A DNA stretch of 34,299 nucleotides from DATAXV01 sp036272915. GTDB lineage: Bacteria; Chloroflexota; Dormibacteria; Dormibacterales; Dormibacteraceae. The stretch is from NCBI GenBank assembly GCA_036272915.1, contig DATAXV010000225.1, positions 1 to 34,299 on the forward strand, written 5' to 3'. Below are positions 15,728 through 25,112 of this stretch, piece after piece (position 1 is the first letter of the stretch; every line of letters begins with the position of its first letter). The translations under genes were made by a program, and so were the position numbers. The notes under the pieces are model-generated. The model saw only the letters and a program-made list of their open reading frames with translations. It had not been told where the DNA came from and did no database searches.

Positions 15728-17368
15728 ATGGCAGAGCTCTCCTACGTGCACGGCGCCAGCGACGTCCCGCTCCTGGGCGAGACCATCGGACAGAACCTGG
15801 GACGGATCGTGCAGCAGCAGGGGGAGCGCGATGCGCTGGTCGCCGCCCACCAGGATTTCCGCGCCAGCTACGCCGAGCTCTGGGAGCTGACCGGCCGCTG
15901 CGCCAGGGGTCTACTCGCCCATGGCGTGCGCCCGCGCGACCGCGTCGGCATCTGGGCGCCGAACCGCTGGGAGTGGGTCGTCACCCAGTACGCTACCGCC
16001 CGCATCGGCGCGATCCTCGTCAACATCAACCCCGCCTACAAGACGGCCGAGCTCGAGTACGCGGTGCGCCAGTCCGGCGTCAGGCTCCTGCTCCTGGCCC
16101 GGGCCTTCCGGACCTCCGACTACGTGGGCATGCTCAACCGGGTGCGACCCCGGTGCCCGGGCCTGGAGGAGGCGATCGTCCTCGAGGAGGGCTGGGACTC
16201 GCTGCTCGACGACTCCGCCCGCGTCCCCGACCAGCGGTTGACCGAGCTGGAGGGATCGCTGCAGTTCGACGATCCGATCAACATCCAGTACACGTCGGGC
16301 ACGACCGGGTTCCCCAAGGGGGCGACCCTCTCCCACCACAACATCCTCAACAACGGCTTCTTCATCGGCGAGAAGCTGCACCTGACGCCCGATGACCGGG
16401 TCTGCATCCCGGTGCCCTTCTACCACTGCTTCGGGATGGTCCTGGGCAACCTCGCCTGCACCACCCACGGCGCGTGCATGGTCGTGCCGGCGGAGTCCTT
16501 CGACCCCATCTCCAGCCTGCGCACCGTCGAGGAGGAGCGCTGCACAGCGCTCTACGGCGTGCCCACCATGTTCATCGCCGAGCTCGACCACCCCGAGTTC
16601 GCCTCCTTCGACCTCTCCACCCTGCGCACCGGGATCATGGCCGGCTCGCCCTGCCCGGTCGAGGTCATGCGGAGGGTGCAGTCGCGGATGCACATGACCG
16701 AGGTCACGATCTGTTACGGGATGACCGAGACCTCGCCGGTCTCGACCCAGACCTCGACCGACGACCCGCTCGAGAAGCGGGCGGAGACGGTGGGTCGTGT
16801 CCATCCCCACGTCGAGATCAAGGTCGTGGACCCCGCCGACGGGCGCATCGTCCCCCGGGGCACGCCGGGCGAGCTCTGCAGCCGCGGCTACCTGGTGATG
16901 CTCGGCTACTGGGAGGACGAGAAGGCGACCCGGGAGGCGATCGACGCCGCCCGCTGGATGCACACCGGCGACCTCGCCGAGATCGACGACGAGGGCTACC
17001 TCAACATCGTCGGCCGGATCAAGGACATGATCATCCGCGGCGGAGAGAACATCTACCCGAGAGAAGTCGAGGAGTTCCTCTACGGCCATCCCGACGTCGT
17101 CGACGTGCAGGTGATCGGCGTCCCCAGCGAGCGCTACGGCGAGGAGGTCATGGCCTGGGTCCGTCTCCGCCAGGGGGCGAGCGCGGACGGCGACGCCCTG
17201 GCCGCGCACTGTCGCGGCCAGATCGCCACCTTCAAGATCCCGCGCTACTGGAAGTTCGTCGACGACTTCCCGATGACGGTGACCGGAAAGGTGCAGAAGT
17301 ACCGGATGCGGGAGGTCTCGGTCGAGGAGCTGGGCCTGCAGAAGGCGGCGAGCACGGAGACCGCCTGA
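15728..17368 (+). CDS. AMP-forming acyl-CoA ligase (FadD-like)
   Basis: A 546-residue member of the ANL superfamily, which activates a carboxylic acid as acyl-AMP and then as acyl-CoA. The phosphate-binding loop is YTSGTTGFPKG (residues 188-198), then YGMTETSP (A5 region), WMHTGDLAEID and GRIKDMIIRGGENIYPREVE in part (A8), and the adenylation lysine in TVTGKVQKYRMRE (A10). The sequence resembles medium- or long-chain fatty-acid ligases annotated as fatty-acyl-CoA synthase. ATG 15728 is chosen because GGAGG ends five bases upstream; GTG 15710 is a weaker in-frame alternative. It diverges from coxD and is followed 25 bases later by a wrecked ATPase gene. It may supply CoA thioesters from the same catabolic region, but that is inference. 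Confidence 0.95.
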   Translation: MAELSYVHGASDVPLLGETIGQNLGRIVQQQGERDALVAAHQDFRASYAELWELTGRCARGLLAHGVRPRDRVGIWAPNRWEWVVTQYATARIGAILVNINPAYKTAELEYAVRQSGVRLLLLARAFRTSDYVGMLNRVRPRCPGLEEAIVLEEGWDSLLDDSARVPDQRLTELEGSLQFDDPINIQYTSGTTGFPKGATLSHHNILNNGFFIGEKLHLTPDDRVCIPVPFYHCFGMVLGNLACTTHGACMVVPAESFDPISSLRTVEEERCTALYGVPTMFIAELDHPEFASFDLSTLRTGIMAGSPCPVEVMRRVQSRMHMTEVTICYGMTETSPVSTQTSTDDPLEKRAETVGRVHPHVEIKVVDPADGRIVPRGTPGELCSRGYLVMLGYWEDEKATREAIDAARWMHTGDLAEIDDEGYLNIVGRIKDMIIRGGENIYPREVEEFLYGHPDVVDVQVIGVPSERYGEEVMAWVRLRQGASADGDALAAHCRGQIATFKIPRYWKFVDDFPMTVTGKVQKYRMREVSVEELGLQKAASTETA

Positions 17369-17393
17369 CCGCCACCTGCGACAATCCGGGGCG

Positions 17394-17919
17394 ATGCCGG
17401 CCCGGGGGATCTGGCTCAACGGCGCCTTTGGAGGCGGGCAGGTCGCCGGCCGCCGCGGCGCTGGCTCGCGCCCGAGCCGATCACCGCGTCTTCGATCCGG
17501 AGCTGATCGGCTATCTCATCAGGCGGCTGCCGCTCAGCCCCGCCCGCCACCGCGACCACCAGGAGCTGGCCTCTGGCGGGCGCTGACGCGGGCCGCGATC
17601 CTGGCCCTGACCATGGTCCGGCGCCGGGGTGGTGTCGATGACGATGGTCGAGCCCGTCCCCCGGCGCGCCACCGTCGATGCGCTGCGGCGATCCGCGGTG
17701 GCGGTGACCGAGGTGCTGCTTCTGGCTCCCTCGGCATGAGATCGAGGCGCTGCTGCGACGTCGCGGCGAGGGCATGGACGGCTGGGCGGGCCGGTAGTTC
17801 GACCGCTGTGACCGGCGCCTCCGAACGCTGGCGGGCGATCCCGGAATCGTCGTCATCGACGCGGCCGGGGTCGACCCGGGAGCGTGGTCCGGGAGCTGAT
17901 GGCCCGGCTGCCCGCCTGA
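17394..17919 (+). pseudogene. TmrB-like P-loop ATPase pseudogene
   Basis: Segments in different frames rebuild one TmrB-type (tunicamycin-resistance-like) nucleotide-binding protein: ARGIWLNGAFGGG; ARADHRVFDPELIGYLIRRL; LWRALTRAAILALT; VVSMTMVEPVPRRATVDAL; TEVLLLAPS; EIEALLRRRGEGMDGWAG; FDRCDRRLRTLAGDPGIVVID; VVRELMARLPA and a stop at 17917-17919. At least three frameshifts, an in-frame TGA (around 17738) and a TAG (around 17797, where family members have Gln) interrupt it. The P-loop lysine codon also reads as AGG (Arg) when the frame is repaired. The family match rests on the opening IWLNGAFG and the FDPELIGYLIR block. Clearly non-functional. Confidence 0.75.
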
Positions 17920-17944
17920 CCGCGGTCGGAAGCGGGAAGAGTAG

Positions 17945-17974
17945 GCCGGGCATCGCCCAGGGACGATGCCCGGC
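17945..17974. terminator. Strong hairpin between convergent units
   Basis: GCCGGGCATCG (17945-17955) and CGATGCCCGGC (17964-17974) form a perfect 11-bp stem with an eight-base loop. On the minus strand a pyrimidine-rich CTACTCTTCCCGCTTCC follows. It lies 29 bases past the stop of the leftward membrane-protein gene and probably serves both directions. Confidence 0.65.
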
Positions 17975-18003
17975 CCGGGGGTAGTGGGTCGTTCTTCAGC
18001 GCC

Positions 18004-18675
18004 TCACGAGGCGGATATCGGTTTCTCGGTGGCGCCCTTCCGGCCCGAGCCGACCATGACCGTGGCCGGCAGCGCCGCCCGCGTCCAGACCTCGAGGCCG
18101 TACCAGCCCAGCACCAGGTCGAGGGCGGCGCCGCCCAGGCTGGCCAGCATGCCGGGCAGGTCGAGGAAGCCGAGGACGAGGTTGAGGACGGCGGCGACGG
18201 TGAGGGCCACGCCCAGCCACGGGGAGAGGACGCCGGCGCGGATGGTGGCGGTGCCGAAGATCGCGGCGCCGAGGATCATGGCCATGGCCAGCGCCGGCCA
18301 GAGGATGCCGAAGGCGGCCGGACCGTGGTCGAGCCTGGCGGTGGCGACCGGCAGGCCGGCCACCCAGGGCAGGATGACGAGATAGGTGAAGGAGAGGGCG
18401 ATCGCCATCAGCATGCCGGTGGCGAGCAGGATCATCATCCCGACCAGCCCGAGCAGACCGCTCTCGCCGCGCTGGATCAGGTACACGGCGGGGAGTCCGC
18501 CGAGTATGAGCATCGCCGAGATCAGCGAGGCGACGGCGCTGGGGTAGAAGAGAGGACTATCCATCGCCGTCCTGATCGACACGCTGGCAGGCCCGAACAC
18601 GCTGGACAGGACGCCCAGCACGCCTCCCGCGATCAGGGCGACCGCCGCGACGCGGTAGGTCACGGTCGTTGACAT
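18004..18675 (-). CDS. Unrecognised six-helix membrane protein
   Basis: A 223-residue integral membrane protein with about six hydrophobic helices, for example VAAVALIAGGVLGVLSSVF at the N-terminus and VALTVAAVLNLVLGFL late on, and a short basic C-terminal tail. I do not recognise a named family; small multi-helix proteins of this kind are common and mostly uncharacterised. ATG 18675 follows AGGAG by seven bases, a clear start, although the frame is open further upstream. It diverges from the LuxR-type regulator at 18992, which suggests that the regulator controls it. No conserved charged or catalytic motif is evident inside the helices. Confidence 0.8.
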   Translation of the reverse strand: MSTTVTYRVAAVALIAGGVLGVLSSVFGPASVSIRTAMDSPLFYPSAVASLISAMLILGGLPAVYLIQRGESGLLGLVGMMILLATGMLMAIALSFTYLVILPWVAGLPVATARLDHGPAAFGILWPALAMAMILGAAIFGTATIRAGVLSPWLGVALTVAAVLNLVLGFLDLPGMLASLGGAALDLVLGWYGLEVWTRAALPATVMVGSGRKGATEKPISAS

Positions 18676-18991
18676 GTCCTTCTCCTCTTCATATCCCGCA
18701 GTGCCAGGCGAGTGGGCCGGCCACCCTGCCCGCCACGGCGGGAGACGGGCGGCAGTCCTCAACCTCCGATTCTCGGCTCCGGCGCCACCCAGTGCTTGGA
18801 AAACGCAAATAAGACGATTCTGGTTTCGACCACCCGGCCACAGGGCCCAGGAGGGTATGCGCCATTCCTTCCATCGCGGCCTCGCGCGGGGGTGACGCGG
18901 AGCCTGGACGCCGCCGGTACATGGATGTACCAACTGTTGTCGCATCTCGGAATGTTGTTTGTCGATACGTAAACATGCGTATGCTCGGCAC
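18676..18991. other. Divergent intergenic region between membrane protein and LuxR genes
   Basis: A 316-base stretch without a convincing gene. It holds an AT-richer patch near 18801-18830 (GGAAAACGCAAATAAGACGA), which suits a promoter, the perfect palindrome at 18916-18931, and a looser inverted repeat ATACG-N8-CGTAT at 18965-18982 just before the LuxR start. Confidence 0.5.
18916..18931. promoter_or_regulatory. Perfect palindrome GGTACAT-GG-ATGTACC, candidate operator
   Basis: Both seven-base arms match exactly. It lies 61 bases before the GTG start of the LuxR-type regulator, in the divergent promoter region. LuxR-family dimers usually bind such dyads, so autoregulation or control of the divergent membrane protein is plausible. 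Confidence 0.5.
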
Positions 18992-20053
18992 GTGGCTGGG
19001 ACCGGCCGGCTCTCCCGTCGCGACGCGGCCCGAATGCTCGAAATCGTCGGCGGCCTGTACGACCTCTGCGACCGCGACGCGTTCCCCGCCCACGCCATGG
19101 CCGCGGCGCAGCGCCTGATCGACTGCGAGCTGACCTCCTACAACGAGATCAACCTCAGCCGGGATCGAGCCGCCTACTCGGTCTCCCCCACCCATCTCTC
19201 GAACGCGCCGGACGTGCAGCGGAGCTATCGCACCCACATCGCCCATCATCCGCTGGTTGTCCACTATCAGCGCACTCGAAACGGCAATCCGGTCCGGATG
19301 TCGGACATCATCGGCGACACCGCCTTTCGCCAGACACCCATCTACAACGAGTTCTTCCGGCTCATCGGGATGGGACGGCAGCTCGCCTTCAGCCTCCCCT
19401 GCGCGCCGGGCCAGGTCGTCGGGCTGGCCATGGACCGCTCTCGCCGCGACTTCACCGAGCGCGATCGCGACCTCGCCACCCTCCTTCGCGTCCATCTGAT
19501 CAAGGCCTATGACAACGCGCTCGCCGTGAGCCGGATGGTGGGCGGGTCGGACGACGACGGCGAGAACTGGGGCGAGGCCGACATCGTCATCGACCGCGAT
19601 GGTCGCGTGACCGTGGTCAGGAACGCGGCCGCCCGCCTCGCCGCGCGGTACCTGGGCGAGCGGCCACGGGCGGGCAGCGTGCCCGAGGCCCTCGGCGACT
19701 GGATCGAGCACCAGCGGAGGATGCTGCACGACGACCGCTCCGTCACCGAGCCGCTCCGCCCGCTGGTCATCCGCGGCGAGGACGGGGACCTGGTCGTGCG
19801 CCTGATGACGCGGCCCGGCGGCGGCTACCTGGCGTCGCTCGAGGAGGCGGCGCGGAGGGAGAGGTCGAACCTGCTGAGTGACCGGCAGCACGAGGTACTG
19901 GACCTGGTCGCCGAGGGGAGGACCGACAAGGAGATCGCCCTCCACCTCCAGCTCAGCGTCCGCACCGTGCAGAAGCACCTGGAGCGTGCCTACCGGAGCC
20001 TCGGCGTGACGACGAGGACGGCGGCCATCCACGAGCTGACCCGGGTCGGCTGA
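18992..20053 (+). CDS. LuxR-family transcriptional regulator
   Basis: A 353-residue protein with a C-terminal LuxR/GerE helix-turn-helix: LLSDRQHEVLDLVAEGRTDK, then EIALHLQLSVRTVQKHLERAY and LGVTTRTAAIHEL. The roughly 270-residue N-terminal part is a sensor-like region of no family I can name. It has an ERDRDLATLLRVHL helix and a PAS/GAF-like VIDRDGRVTVVRNAAA stretch before the DNA-binding domain. No phospho-acceptor receiver motif and no clear autoinducer-binding signature were seen. The GTG at 18992 is preferred; an in-frame TTG at 18959 and an ATG at 19034 are alternatives. It ends at a strong hairpin facing coxM. Likely regulates itself and the divergent membrane protein; control of the cox genes downstream cannot be inferred. 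Confidence 0.9.
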   Translation: MAGTGRLSRRDAARMLEIVGGLYDLCDRDAFPAHAMAAAQRLIDCELTSYNEINLSRDRAAYSVSPTHLSNAPDVQRSYRTHIAHHPLVVHYQRTRNGNPVRMSDIIGDTAFRQTPIYNEFFRLIGMGRQLAFSLPCAPGQVVGLAMDRSRRDFTERDRDLATLLRVHLIKAYDNALAVSRMVGGSDDDGENWGEADIVIDRDGRVTVVRNAAARLAARYLGERPRAGSVPEALGDWIEHQRRMLHDDRSVTEPLRPLVIRGEDGDLVVRLMTRPGGGYLASLEEAARRERSNLLSDRQHEVLDLVAEGRTDKEIALHLQLSVRTVQKHLERAYRSLGVTTRTAAIHELTRVG

Positions 20054-20079
20054 GGCGGGCGGCGCCAGGGCCGCCCGCC
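20054..20079. terminator. Perfect hairpin between convergent LuxR gene and coxM
   Basis: GGCGGGCGGC (20054-20063) and GCCGCCCGCC (20070-20079) form a ten-pair stem with a six-base loop, directly between two convergent stops. Bidirectional terminator; no T-run. Confidence 0.6.
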
Positions 20080-20089
20080 CCGAGCCGCG

Positions 20090-20905
20090 TCAGGCGGCGG
20101 AGGCGCGCTCCAACACCCGCCGGGTCAGGACCCGGGCCAGGTGCAGCTTGTACTCCGGCGAGGCGCGCAGGTCGCCCGAGGGGCTGAGCCCGTCCGAGGC
20201 GTGGGCCGCCGCCTCGTCGAAGGCGGCCCCGCCGGCCAGGGCCTCCTCCACGGCGCGGGCTCGGACCGGCGTCATGCCGACGTTGGTGAGCCCGACGCGC
20301 CAGCTGCCGTCGGCCAGCTGCTGGGCACCGGCTCCGACGATCGCCCAGTCGAAGAGGCGGCGGCGGAACTTGATGTAGTGATGGGGCCCGGAGGCGACCG
20401 GGAACGACACCTCGCAGACCAGCTCGTCGGGGGCCAGCGCCGTCTCCATCAGCCCCTGGAAGAAGTCGGACGCCGGGATCCGCCGGCGGTCGGTGACGAT
20501 CTCGGCGTCGAGCATCAGGGCCAGGGTGTTGTAGTCGCCGGCGGTGTCGGCGTGGGCGAGGACGCCGCCGATGGTGCCCATGTTGCGGACCTGGTTGTCC
20601 CCCACCTCGTCGGCGATCTCGGCGAGCACGGGCAGGCTCGCCTTCACCTCCGGGCTGTGCTGGATCGTGACGTGCCGGGTCAGGGCGCCGATGCGCAGCC
20701 GGTCGCCCTCGACCCTCACGTAGTCGAGCTCCTGGATGCCGTTGACGTCGATGAGGGCCGACGGCTGCGACATGCGCAGCCGCATCAACGGGATCAGGCT
20801 GTGGCCGCCGGCCAGCACCTTGGCGTCCTCCCCGTACCGGCCCAGGAGCGATACCGCCTCCTGGATGGAGGTGGCACGGGCGTACTCGAACGCGGCTGGG
20901 ATCAT
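20090..20905 (-). CDS. coxM: FAD-binding medium subunit of a molybdenum hydroxylase
   Basis: A 271-residue CoxM-type subunit that passes electrons from the FeS clusters to FAD. The two flavin loops are present: AGGHS (residues 32-36, in KVLAGGHSLIPLMRLRM) and TIGG (111-114, in RNMGTIGGVLAHAD). The C-terminal CO-dehydrogenase flavoprotein domain ends with YKLHLARVLTRRVLERA. ATG 20905 overlaps the large-subunit stop as ATGA, so it is the last gene of the coxS-coxL-coxM unit. The same frame stays open far upstream through the large-subunit gene, but that is out-of-frame coding DNA without family similarity. Length and motifs are normal for the family. Confidence 0.94.
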   Translation of the reverse strand: MIPAAFEYARATSIQEAVSLLGRYGEDAKVLAGGHSLIPLMRLRMSQPSALIDVNGIQELDYVRVEGDRLRIGALTRHVTIQHSPEVKASLPVLAEIADEVGDNQVRNMGTIGGVLAHADTAGDYNTLALMLDAEIVTDRRRIPASDFFQGLMETALAPDELVCEVSFPVASGPHHYIKFRRRLFDWAIVGAGAQQLADGSWRVGLTNVGMTPVRARAVEEALAGGAAFDEAAAHASDGLSPSGDLRASPEYKLHLARVLTRRVLERASAA

Positions 20906-23265
20906 CGGTCGCCTCCCTGGGGTGCGGTGGATCGTGCGTGCTCGATCAGGTTCCAGAGCCGGTCCGGACTGGCCGGCATGTCGACATGGCGAATGCCCAG
21001 CGGGGCCAGGGCGTCGCAGATGGCGTTGATCACGGCGACGCTGGAGGCGATCGTGCCCGCCTCGCCGACGCCCTTGACGCCGAGCTCGTTGACCGGGGTC
21101 GGGGTCACCGTCCGGTCCATCTCGATCGGCGGTATCTCGTTGGCGGTGGGAACCATGTAGTCGAGCAGGGTCCCGGTCTTGAGGCGGCCCTCCTCGTCGT
21201 AGGCGACCTCCTCGAAGAGCGCCTGGGCGATGCCCTGGACGATGCCGCCGTGCAGCTGCCCCTCGACGATCATGGGGTTGATGACGTTGCCGCAGTCGTC
21301 GACCGCGATGTAGCGGAGCAGCGTCACCGCGCCCGTCTCCGGATCGACCTCGAGAAGGCAGAGGTGGGCGCCGAAGGGCCAGACCAGGTTGGGTGGGTCG
21401 AAGTAGGAGATCGCCTCCAGGCCCAGCTCCATGTCCTCGGGCAGACCCATGCCGTAGGCGGCGAAGGTGATCTCGCCGAAGGTCTTGCTTCGATCCGGGC
21501 TGCCCTTGACATGGAAGGCGCCTTTCTCGAAGACGACGTCCTCGTCGGCCGCCTCGAGCACGTGCGCGGCAATCCGCCTGGCCTTGTCCACCACCTTCTG
21601 GCAGGAGCGGTGCAGGGCGATGCCGCCGACGGCGAGGGAGCGAGACCCGTAGGTGCCGTAGCCGAAGGCCGTGCCCTCGGCGGTGTCGCCGTGCCGGATC
21701 TCGACCTGGTCCATGGTCAGACCGAGGTCGTCGGCGACGATCTGGGCGAAGGTGGTGTCGTGCCCTTGGCCGTGGGAGTGGGTACCGACGTAGGCGGTCA
21801 CCGATCCGGTCGGGAAGACACGCACGTGCGCCGACTCGGTCAGGGCCAGCCCGCCGGTGGCCGGTGCGGTGGCGCCGCTGGGCCCGAAGCCGCAGAGCTC
21901 GATCCAGGTGGAGAGGCCGATGCCGAGCAGGCGCCCCTGGCTGCGGGCCTCCTCCTGCTCGCGGCGCAGCCGCTCGTATCCGGCGATCTCGAGCGTCCGC
22001 CGCAGCGGCTTGTCGTAGTCGCCGGAGTCGTAGACCAGCTCGAAGGGGTTGGTGTAGGGGAACTCCTTGACGAAGTTCTTGCGCCGCACCTCGACCGGGT
22101 CCATCCCGATCTCCCGGGCGAAGATGTCGACCGTGCGCTCGATCAGGTGGGTGGCCTCCGGTCGCCCGGCGCCCCGGTAGGGGTCGGTCGGCACCCGGTT
22201 GGTGAGCACGGCGATGGTGCGTGAGGCGACCTGCCGGAAGTCGTAGGCGCCGCCGGCGACCAGGCAGGCGACGGCCTGGAAGGCGCCGAAGGTGCCGACG
22301 TAGGCGCCGGCGTCGAGGTACTGGGTGACCTTGAGGCCGAGCATGGTGCCGTCGCGCTTCCCGGCCAGCTCGACGTCGTAGAGCTGGCCCCTGCCGTGGG
22401 TCGTGGCCTGGACGCTCTCGGTCCGGGTCTCGATCCACTTGACCGGGCGGTCGAGGAGCTTGGCCGCGGCCGGCACCAGGTAGTCCTCGGGGTAGGGGCT
22501 GATCTTGCAGCCGAAGCCGCCGCCGACGTCGGGCGACACCACCCGGAAGCGGTTCTCGGGGATGCCCATGGCGCCGGAGACGAAGAGGCGGATGAAGTGC
22601 GGGTTCTGGCTCGACATCCACACCGTCATCGCCTGGTCCTGAGGGCGGTACTCGGCCATCACCCCGCGCGGCTCCATCGGCGTCGGCGCCAGCCGCTGCT
22701 GCTGGATGCGCTGCCTGACGGTGACCTCAGCCTCGGCGAAGGAGGCGTCGGCGTCGGCGTTGTAGGTCAGGTCCCAGGCCACGTTGTCGGCCAGGTCCTG
22801 GTGCGCCCTGGGGCTGTCCGCGGCCAGCGCTGCCTCCAGGTCCCAAACCGCCGGCAGCGGTTCGTAGTCGACCTCGACCAGCTCGGCCGCGTCCTCCGCC
22901 TGCTCCTTGGTCTCGGCCACGACCACGGCGACCGGCTCACCCTCGAAGCAGGCCTCGCTCCGGGCCAGGGGGAAGCGGTCGGGAACGGTCTTCTTCTCGG
23001 CCACGAAGGCCGGCGCCACCGGCATCGCCCCGCTCAGCACGGCGTCGAAGTCGGCGGCGACATAGACGGCGGTGACACCCGGCGCAGCCTTCGCCGCGGT
23101 GGTGTCGATGGTGAGGATCCGGGCGTGCGGATGGGGGCTGCGGACCACGTTCAGGTACGCGGTCCGGGGCAGGGTCATGTCGTCGACGTAGCGACCGCGC
23201 CCGCTGACCAGGCGGGGGTCCTCACGCCGATGGATGCGGGCTCCGACCAGCTGCGAGACAGCCAT
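20902..23265 (-). CDS. coxL: Molybdopterin-binding large subunit (CoxL-like, PYRGAGR type)
   Basis: A complete 787-residue large subunit. The N-terminus SQLVGARIHRREDPRLVSGR is standard; Moco-binding GGGFGCKIS lies at residues 248-256, the active-site loop PYRGAGR at 362-368 and the catalytic Glu735 in GVKGVGEAGT. The GAGR loop is the form II, or CoxL-like, type. Form I CO dehydrogenases carry AYxCSFR with a cysteine that binds the Cu-S-Mo centre, and that cysteine is missing here. CO may therefore not be the substrate; aldehydes or N-heterocycles are alternatives. ATG 23265 lies four bases after the coxS stop, and the stop overlaps coxM. The genes encode a full S-L-M enzyme. Confidence 0.94.
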   Translation of the reverse strand: MAVSQLVGARIHRREDPRLVSGRGRYVDDMTLPRTAYLNVVRSPHPHARILTIDTTAAKAAPGVTAVYVAADFDAVLSGAMPVAPAFVAEKKTVPDRFPLARSEACFEGEPVAVVVAETKEQAEDAAELVEVDYEPLPAVWDLEAALAADSPRAHQDLADNVAWDLTYNADADASFAEAEVTVRQRIQQQRLAPTPMEPRGVMAEYRPQDQAMTVWMSSQNPHFIRLFVSGAMGIPENRFRVVSPDVGGGFGCKISPYPEDYLVPAAAKLLDRPVKWIETRTESVQATTHGRGQLYDVELAGKRDGTMLGLKVTQYLDAGAYVGTFGAFQAVACLVAGGAYDFRQVASRTIAVLTNRVPTDPYRGAGRPEATHLIERTVDIFAREIGMDPVEVRRKNFVKEFPYTNPFELVYDSGDYDKPLRRTLEIAGYERLRREQEEARSQGRLLGIGLSTWIELCGFGPSGATAPATGGLALTESAHVRVFPTGSVTAYVGTHSHGQGHDTTFAQIVADDLGLTMDQVEIRHGDTAEGTAFGYGTYGSRSLAVGGIALHRSCQKVVDKARRIAAHVLEAADEDVVFEKGAFHVKGSPDRSKTFGEITFAAYGMGLPEDMELGLEAISYFDPPNLVWPFGAHLCLLEVDPETGAVTLLRYIAVDDCGNVINPMIVEGQLHGGIVQGIAQALFEEVAYDEEGRLKTGTLLDYMVPTANEIPPIEMDRTVTPTPVNELGVKGVGEAGTIASSVAVINAICDALAPLGIRHVDMPASPDRLWNLIEHARSTAPQGGDR

Positions 23266-23269
23266 CGCC

Positions 23270-23776
<507 letters not shown>

Positions 23777-23860
23777 CCGCTACCTCCAGCCACCATGCCG
23801 AACTGCAGCCGGACACGTGGCACCACGCCGCGCACGGCGTCCGGTTGATGCTCGGAGGCG

Positions 23861-23888
23861 ATGATTGGGCTGACCATTCCACCGGCAA
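23861..23888 (-). promoter_or_regulatory. Possible promoter for the coxS-L-M operon
   Basis: On the minus strand TTGCCG (23888-23883) and AATCAT (23866-23861) are 16 bases apart, each matching four of six consensus positions. It lies about 85 bases before the coxS start, in the 214-base gap between xdhC and coxS. Confidence 0.3.
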
Positions 23889-23990
23889 GACAGACTGGGT
23901 TCGATCCTCCCACAGTATGTTCCGCCGCGCAAGGAACGGTGCCGGACCTCAGCCGCAACCTACCGTGTGAAGCGTCCCTCCGAGAGTGAC

Positions 23991-25112
23991 CTAGACTTCG
24001 GCGGCCGGGACCTCCGCGGTCGACGGCGAGGAGTGGACGCCGCCCTGGCGCTCGCGCAGGAAGCCGCCTGGGAAGTTGTAGCGGAGGGCGATGATCTCGG
24101 CCCCGATCGCCACCGCCGTCTCCTCCGGATTGCGGGCGCCGATGTCGAGGCCGATGGGTCCCCGGATCCGGGCCAGCGCCTCATCGGTCACCCCGACCTC
24201 GCGAAGCCGGCGGTTGCGGTCGGAGTCGGTGCGCCGGCTGCCCATCGCCCCGATGTACCCGGCCTCGGTGCGTAGCGCCGTCTGCAGGAGCGGCACATCG
24301 AACTTGGGGTCGTGGGTGAGCACGCAGATCACCGTGCGCCGGTCGACCGGGGCCTGGGCCAGGAACTCGTCCGGCCAGGAGACGACGAGCTCGACGGCCT
24401 CGGGGAAGCGGCGTCGGGTGACGAACGCCGACCGCGCATCGCAGACGGTCACCCGGTAGCCGAGGAACTTGCCCATGCGGGCGGTGGCGCGGGCGAAGTC
24501 GGTGGCGCCGAAGACGTACATCCGGGCGGGCGGGGCGAAGCTCTGGATGAAGATCTCGACGTCGCCGCGCCTGGCCTCGCCCTCGGTCCCGTAGCGGCGG
24601 GTTCCGGTCAGTCCCAGGGCGAGCATCGACTGGGCCTCGCCGACCACGTGCTCGTGCAGCGCCCGGGGCTGGAGCCCTCCCCGCACCTCGTCGGGGGTGA
24701 TCACCAGATGGGCTCCGGGCTCCGGCCCCTCGATCTCGGTGACCAGGCAGATTGGCTCCTCGCGCTCGATGGCGCCGGCCAGCTCCAGGAACTCCTCGCG
24801 CCAGTCCAGCCGCTCGACGGCGAGATGGATGATGCCGCCGCAGGTCAGCCCGACGCCGAACGCCTCGTCGTCCGAGATCCCGTAGGTGAGCCGCCGGGGA
24901 GCGCCGGTCCTCAGGACCTCGAGCGCCTGCTCGACCACGGCCCCCTCGACGCATCCACCGGACACCGAGCCGATGACCTCGCCGCCGGCCCGTACGGCCA
25001 TCGCCGAGCCCGGGTCGAGCGGAGCCGAGCGCTCGGTGGCGATCACTCTCGCCAGCGCCACGTCATAACCTTCACGCAGCCAACCTTCGACTACGCCGAG
25101 GATCTCTTTCAG
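23991..25112 (-). CDS. xdhC: XdhC/CoxI-family molybdenum cofactor maturation protein
   Basis: An XdhC-type protein that binds and sulfurates or delivers Moco to xanthine dehydrogenase-family enzymes. The N-terminal domain has SVSGGCVEGAVVEQAL and the conserved GLTCGG; the C-terminal Rossmann domain has YVFGATDFARATARMGKFLG, then VLTHDPKFDVPLL and IGAMGSRRTDSDRNRRL. The frame holds a GTG at 25061, but homology starts 17 residues earlier with LKEILGVVEGWLREGYD. The codon at that point (25112-25110) is CTG, nine bases after a perfect AGGAGG (25127-25122). A TGA lies just upstream in frame, so CTG initiation is the simplest reading, giving 373 residues. It follows the cox operon arrangement and lies upstream of coxS on the same strand. 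Confidence 0.9.
   Translation of the reverse strand: MKEILGVVEGWLREGYDVALARVIATERSAPLDPGSAMAVRAGGEVIGSVSGGCVEGAVVEQALEVLRTGAPRRLTYGISDDEAFGVGLTCGGIIHLAVERLDWREEFLELAGAIEREEPICLVTEIEGPEPGAHLVITPDEVRGGLQPRALHEHVVGEAQSMLALGLTGTRRYGTEGEARRGDVEIFIQSFAPPARMYVFGATDFARATARMGKFLGYRVTVCDARSAFVTRRRFPEAVELVVSWPDEFLAQAPVDRRTVICVLTHDPKFDVPLLQTALRTEAGYIGAMGSRRTDSDRNRRLREVGVTDEALARIRGPIGLDIGARNPEETAVAIGAEIIALRYNFPGGFLRERQGGVHSSPSTAEVPAAEV

Noticed and set aside
13477..16395. Antisense open frame of 972 codons over coxE and coxD
   Set aside because: GC-rich third-position effect. The product has no domain, and both genes on the other strand have clear catalytic motifs.
20090..22621. Open frame of 843 codons upstream of and including coxM
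   Set aside because: The upstream part is a shifted reading of the coxL gene with low-complexity Arg/Gly/Pro content. CoxM begins at ATG 20905 with an ATGA overlap.
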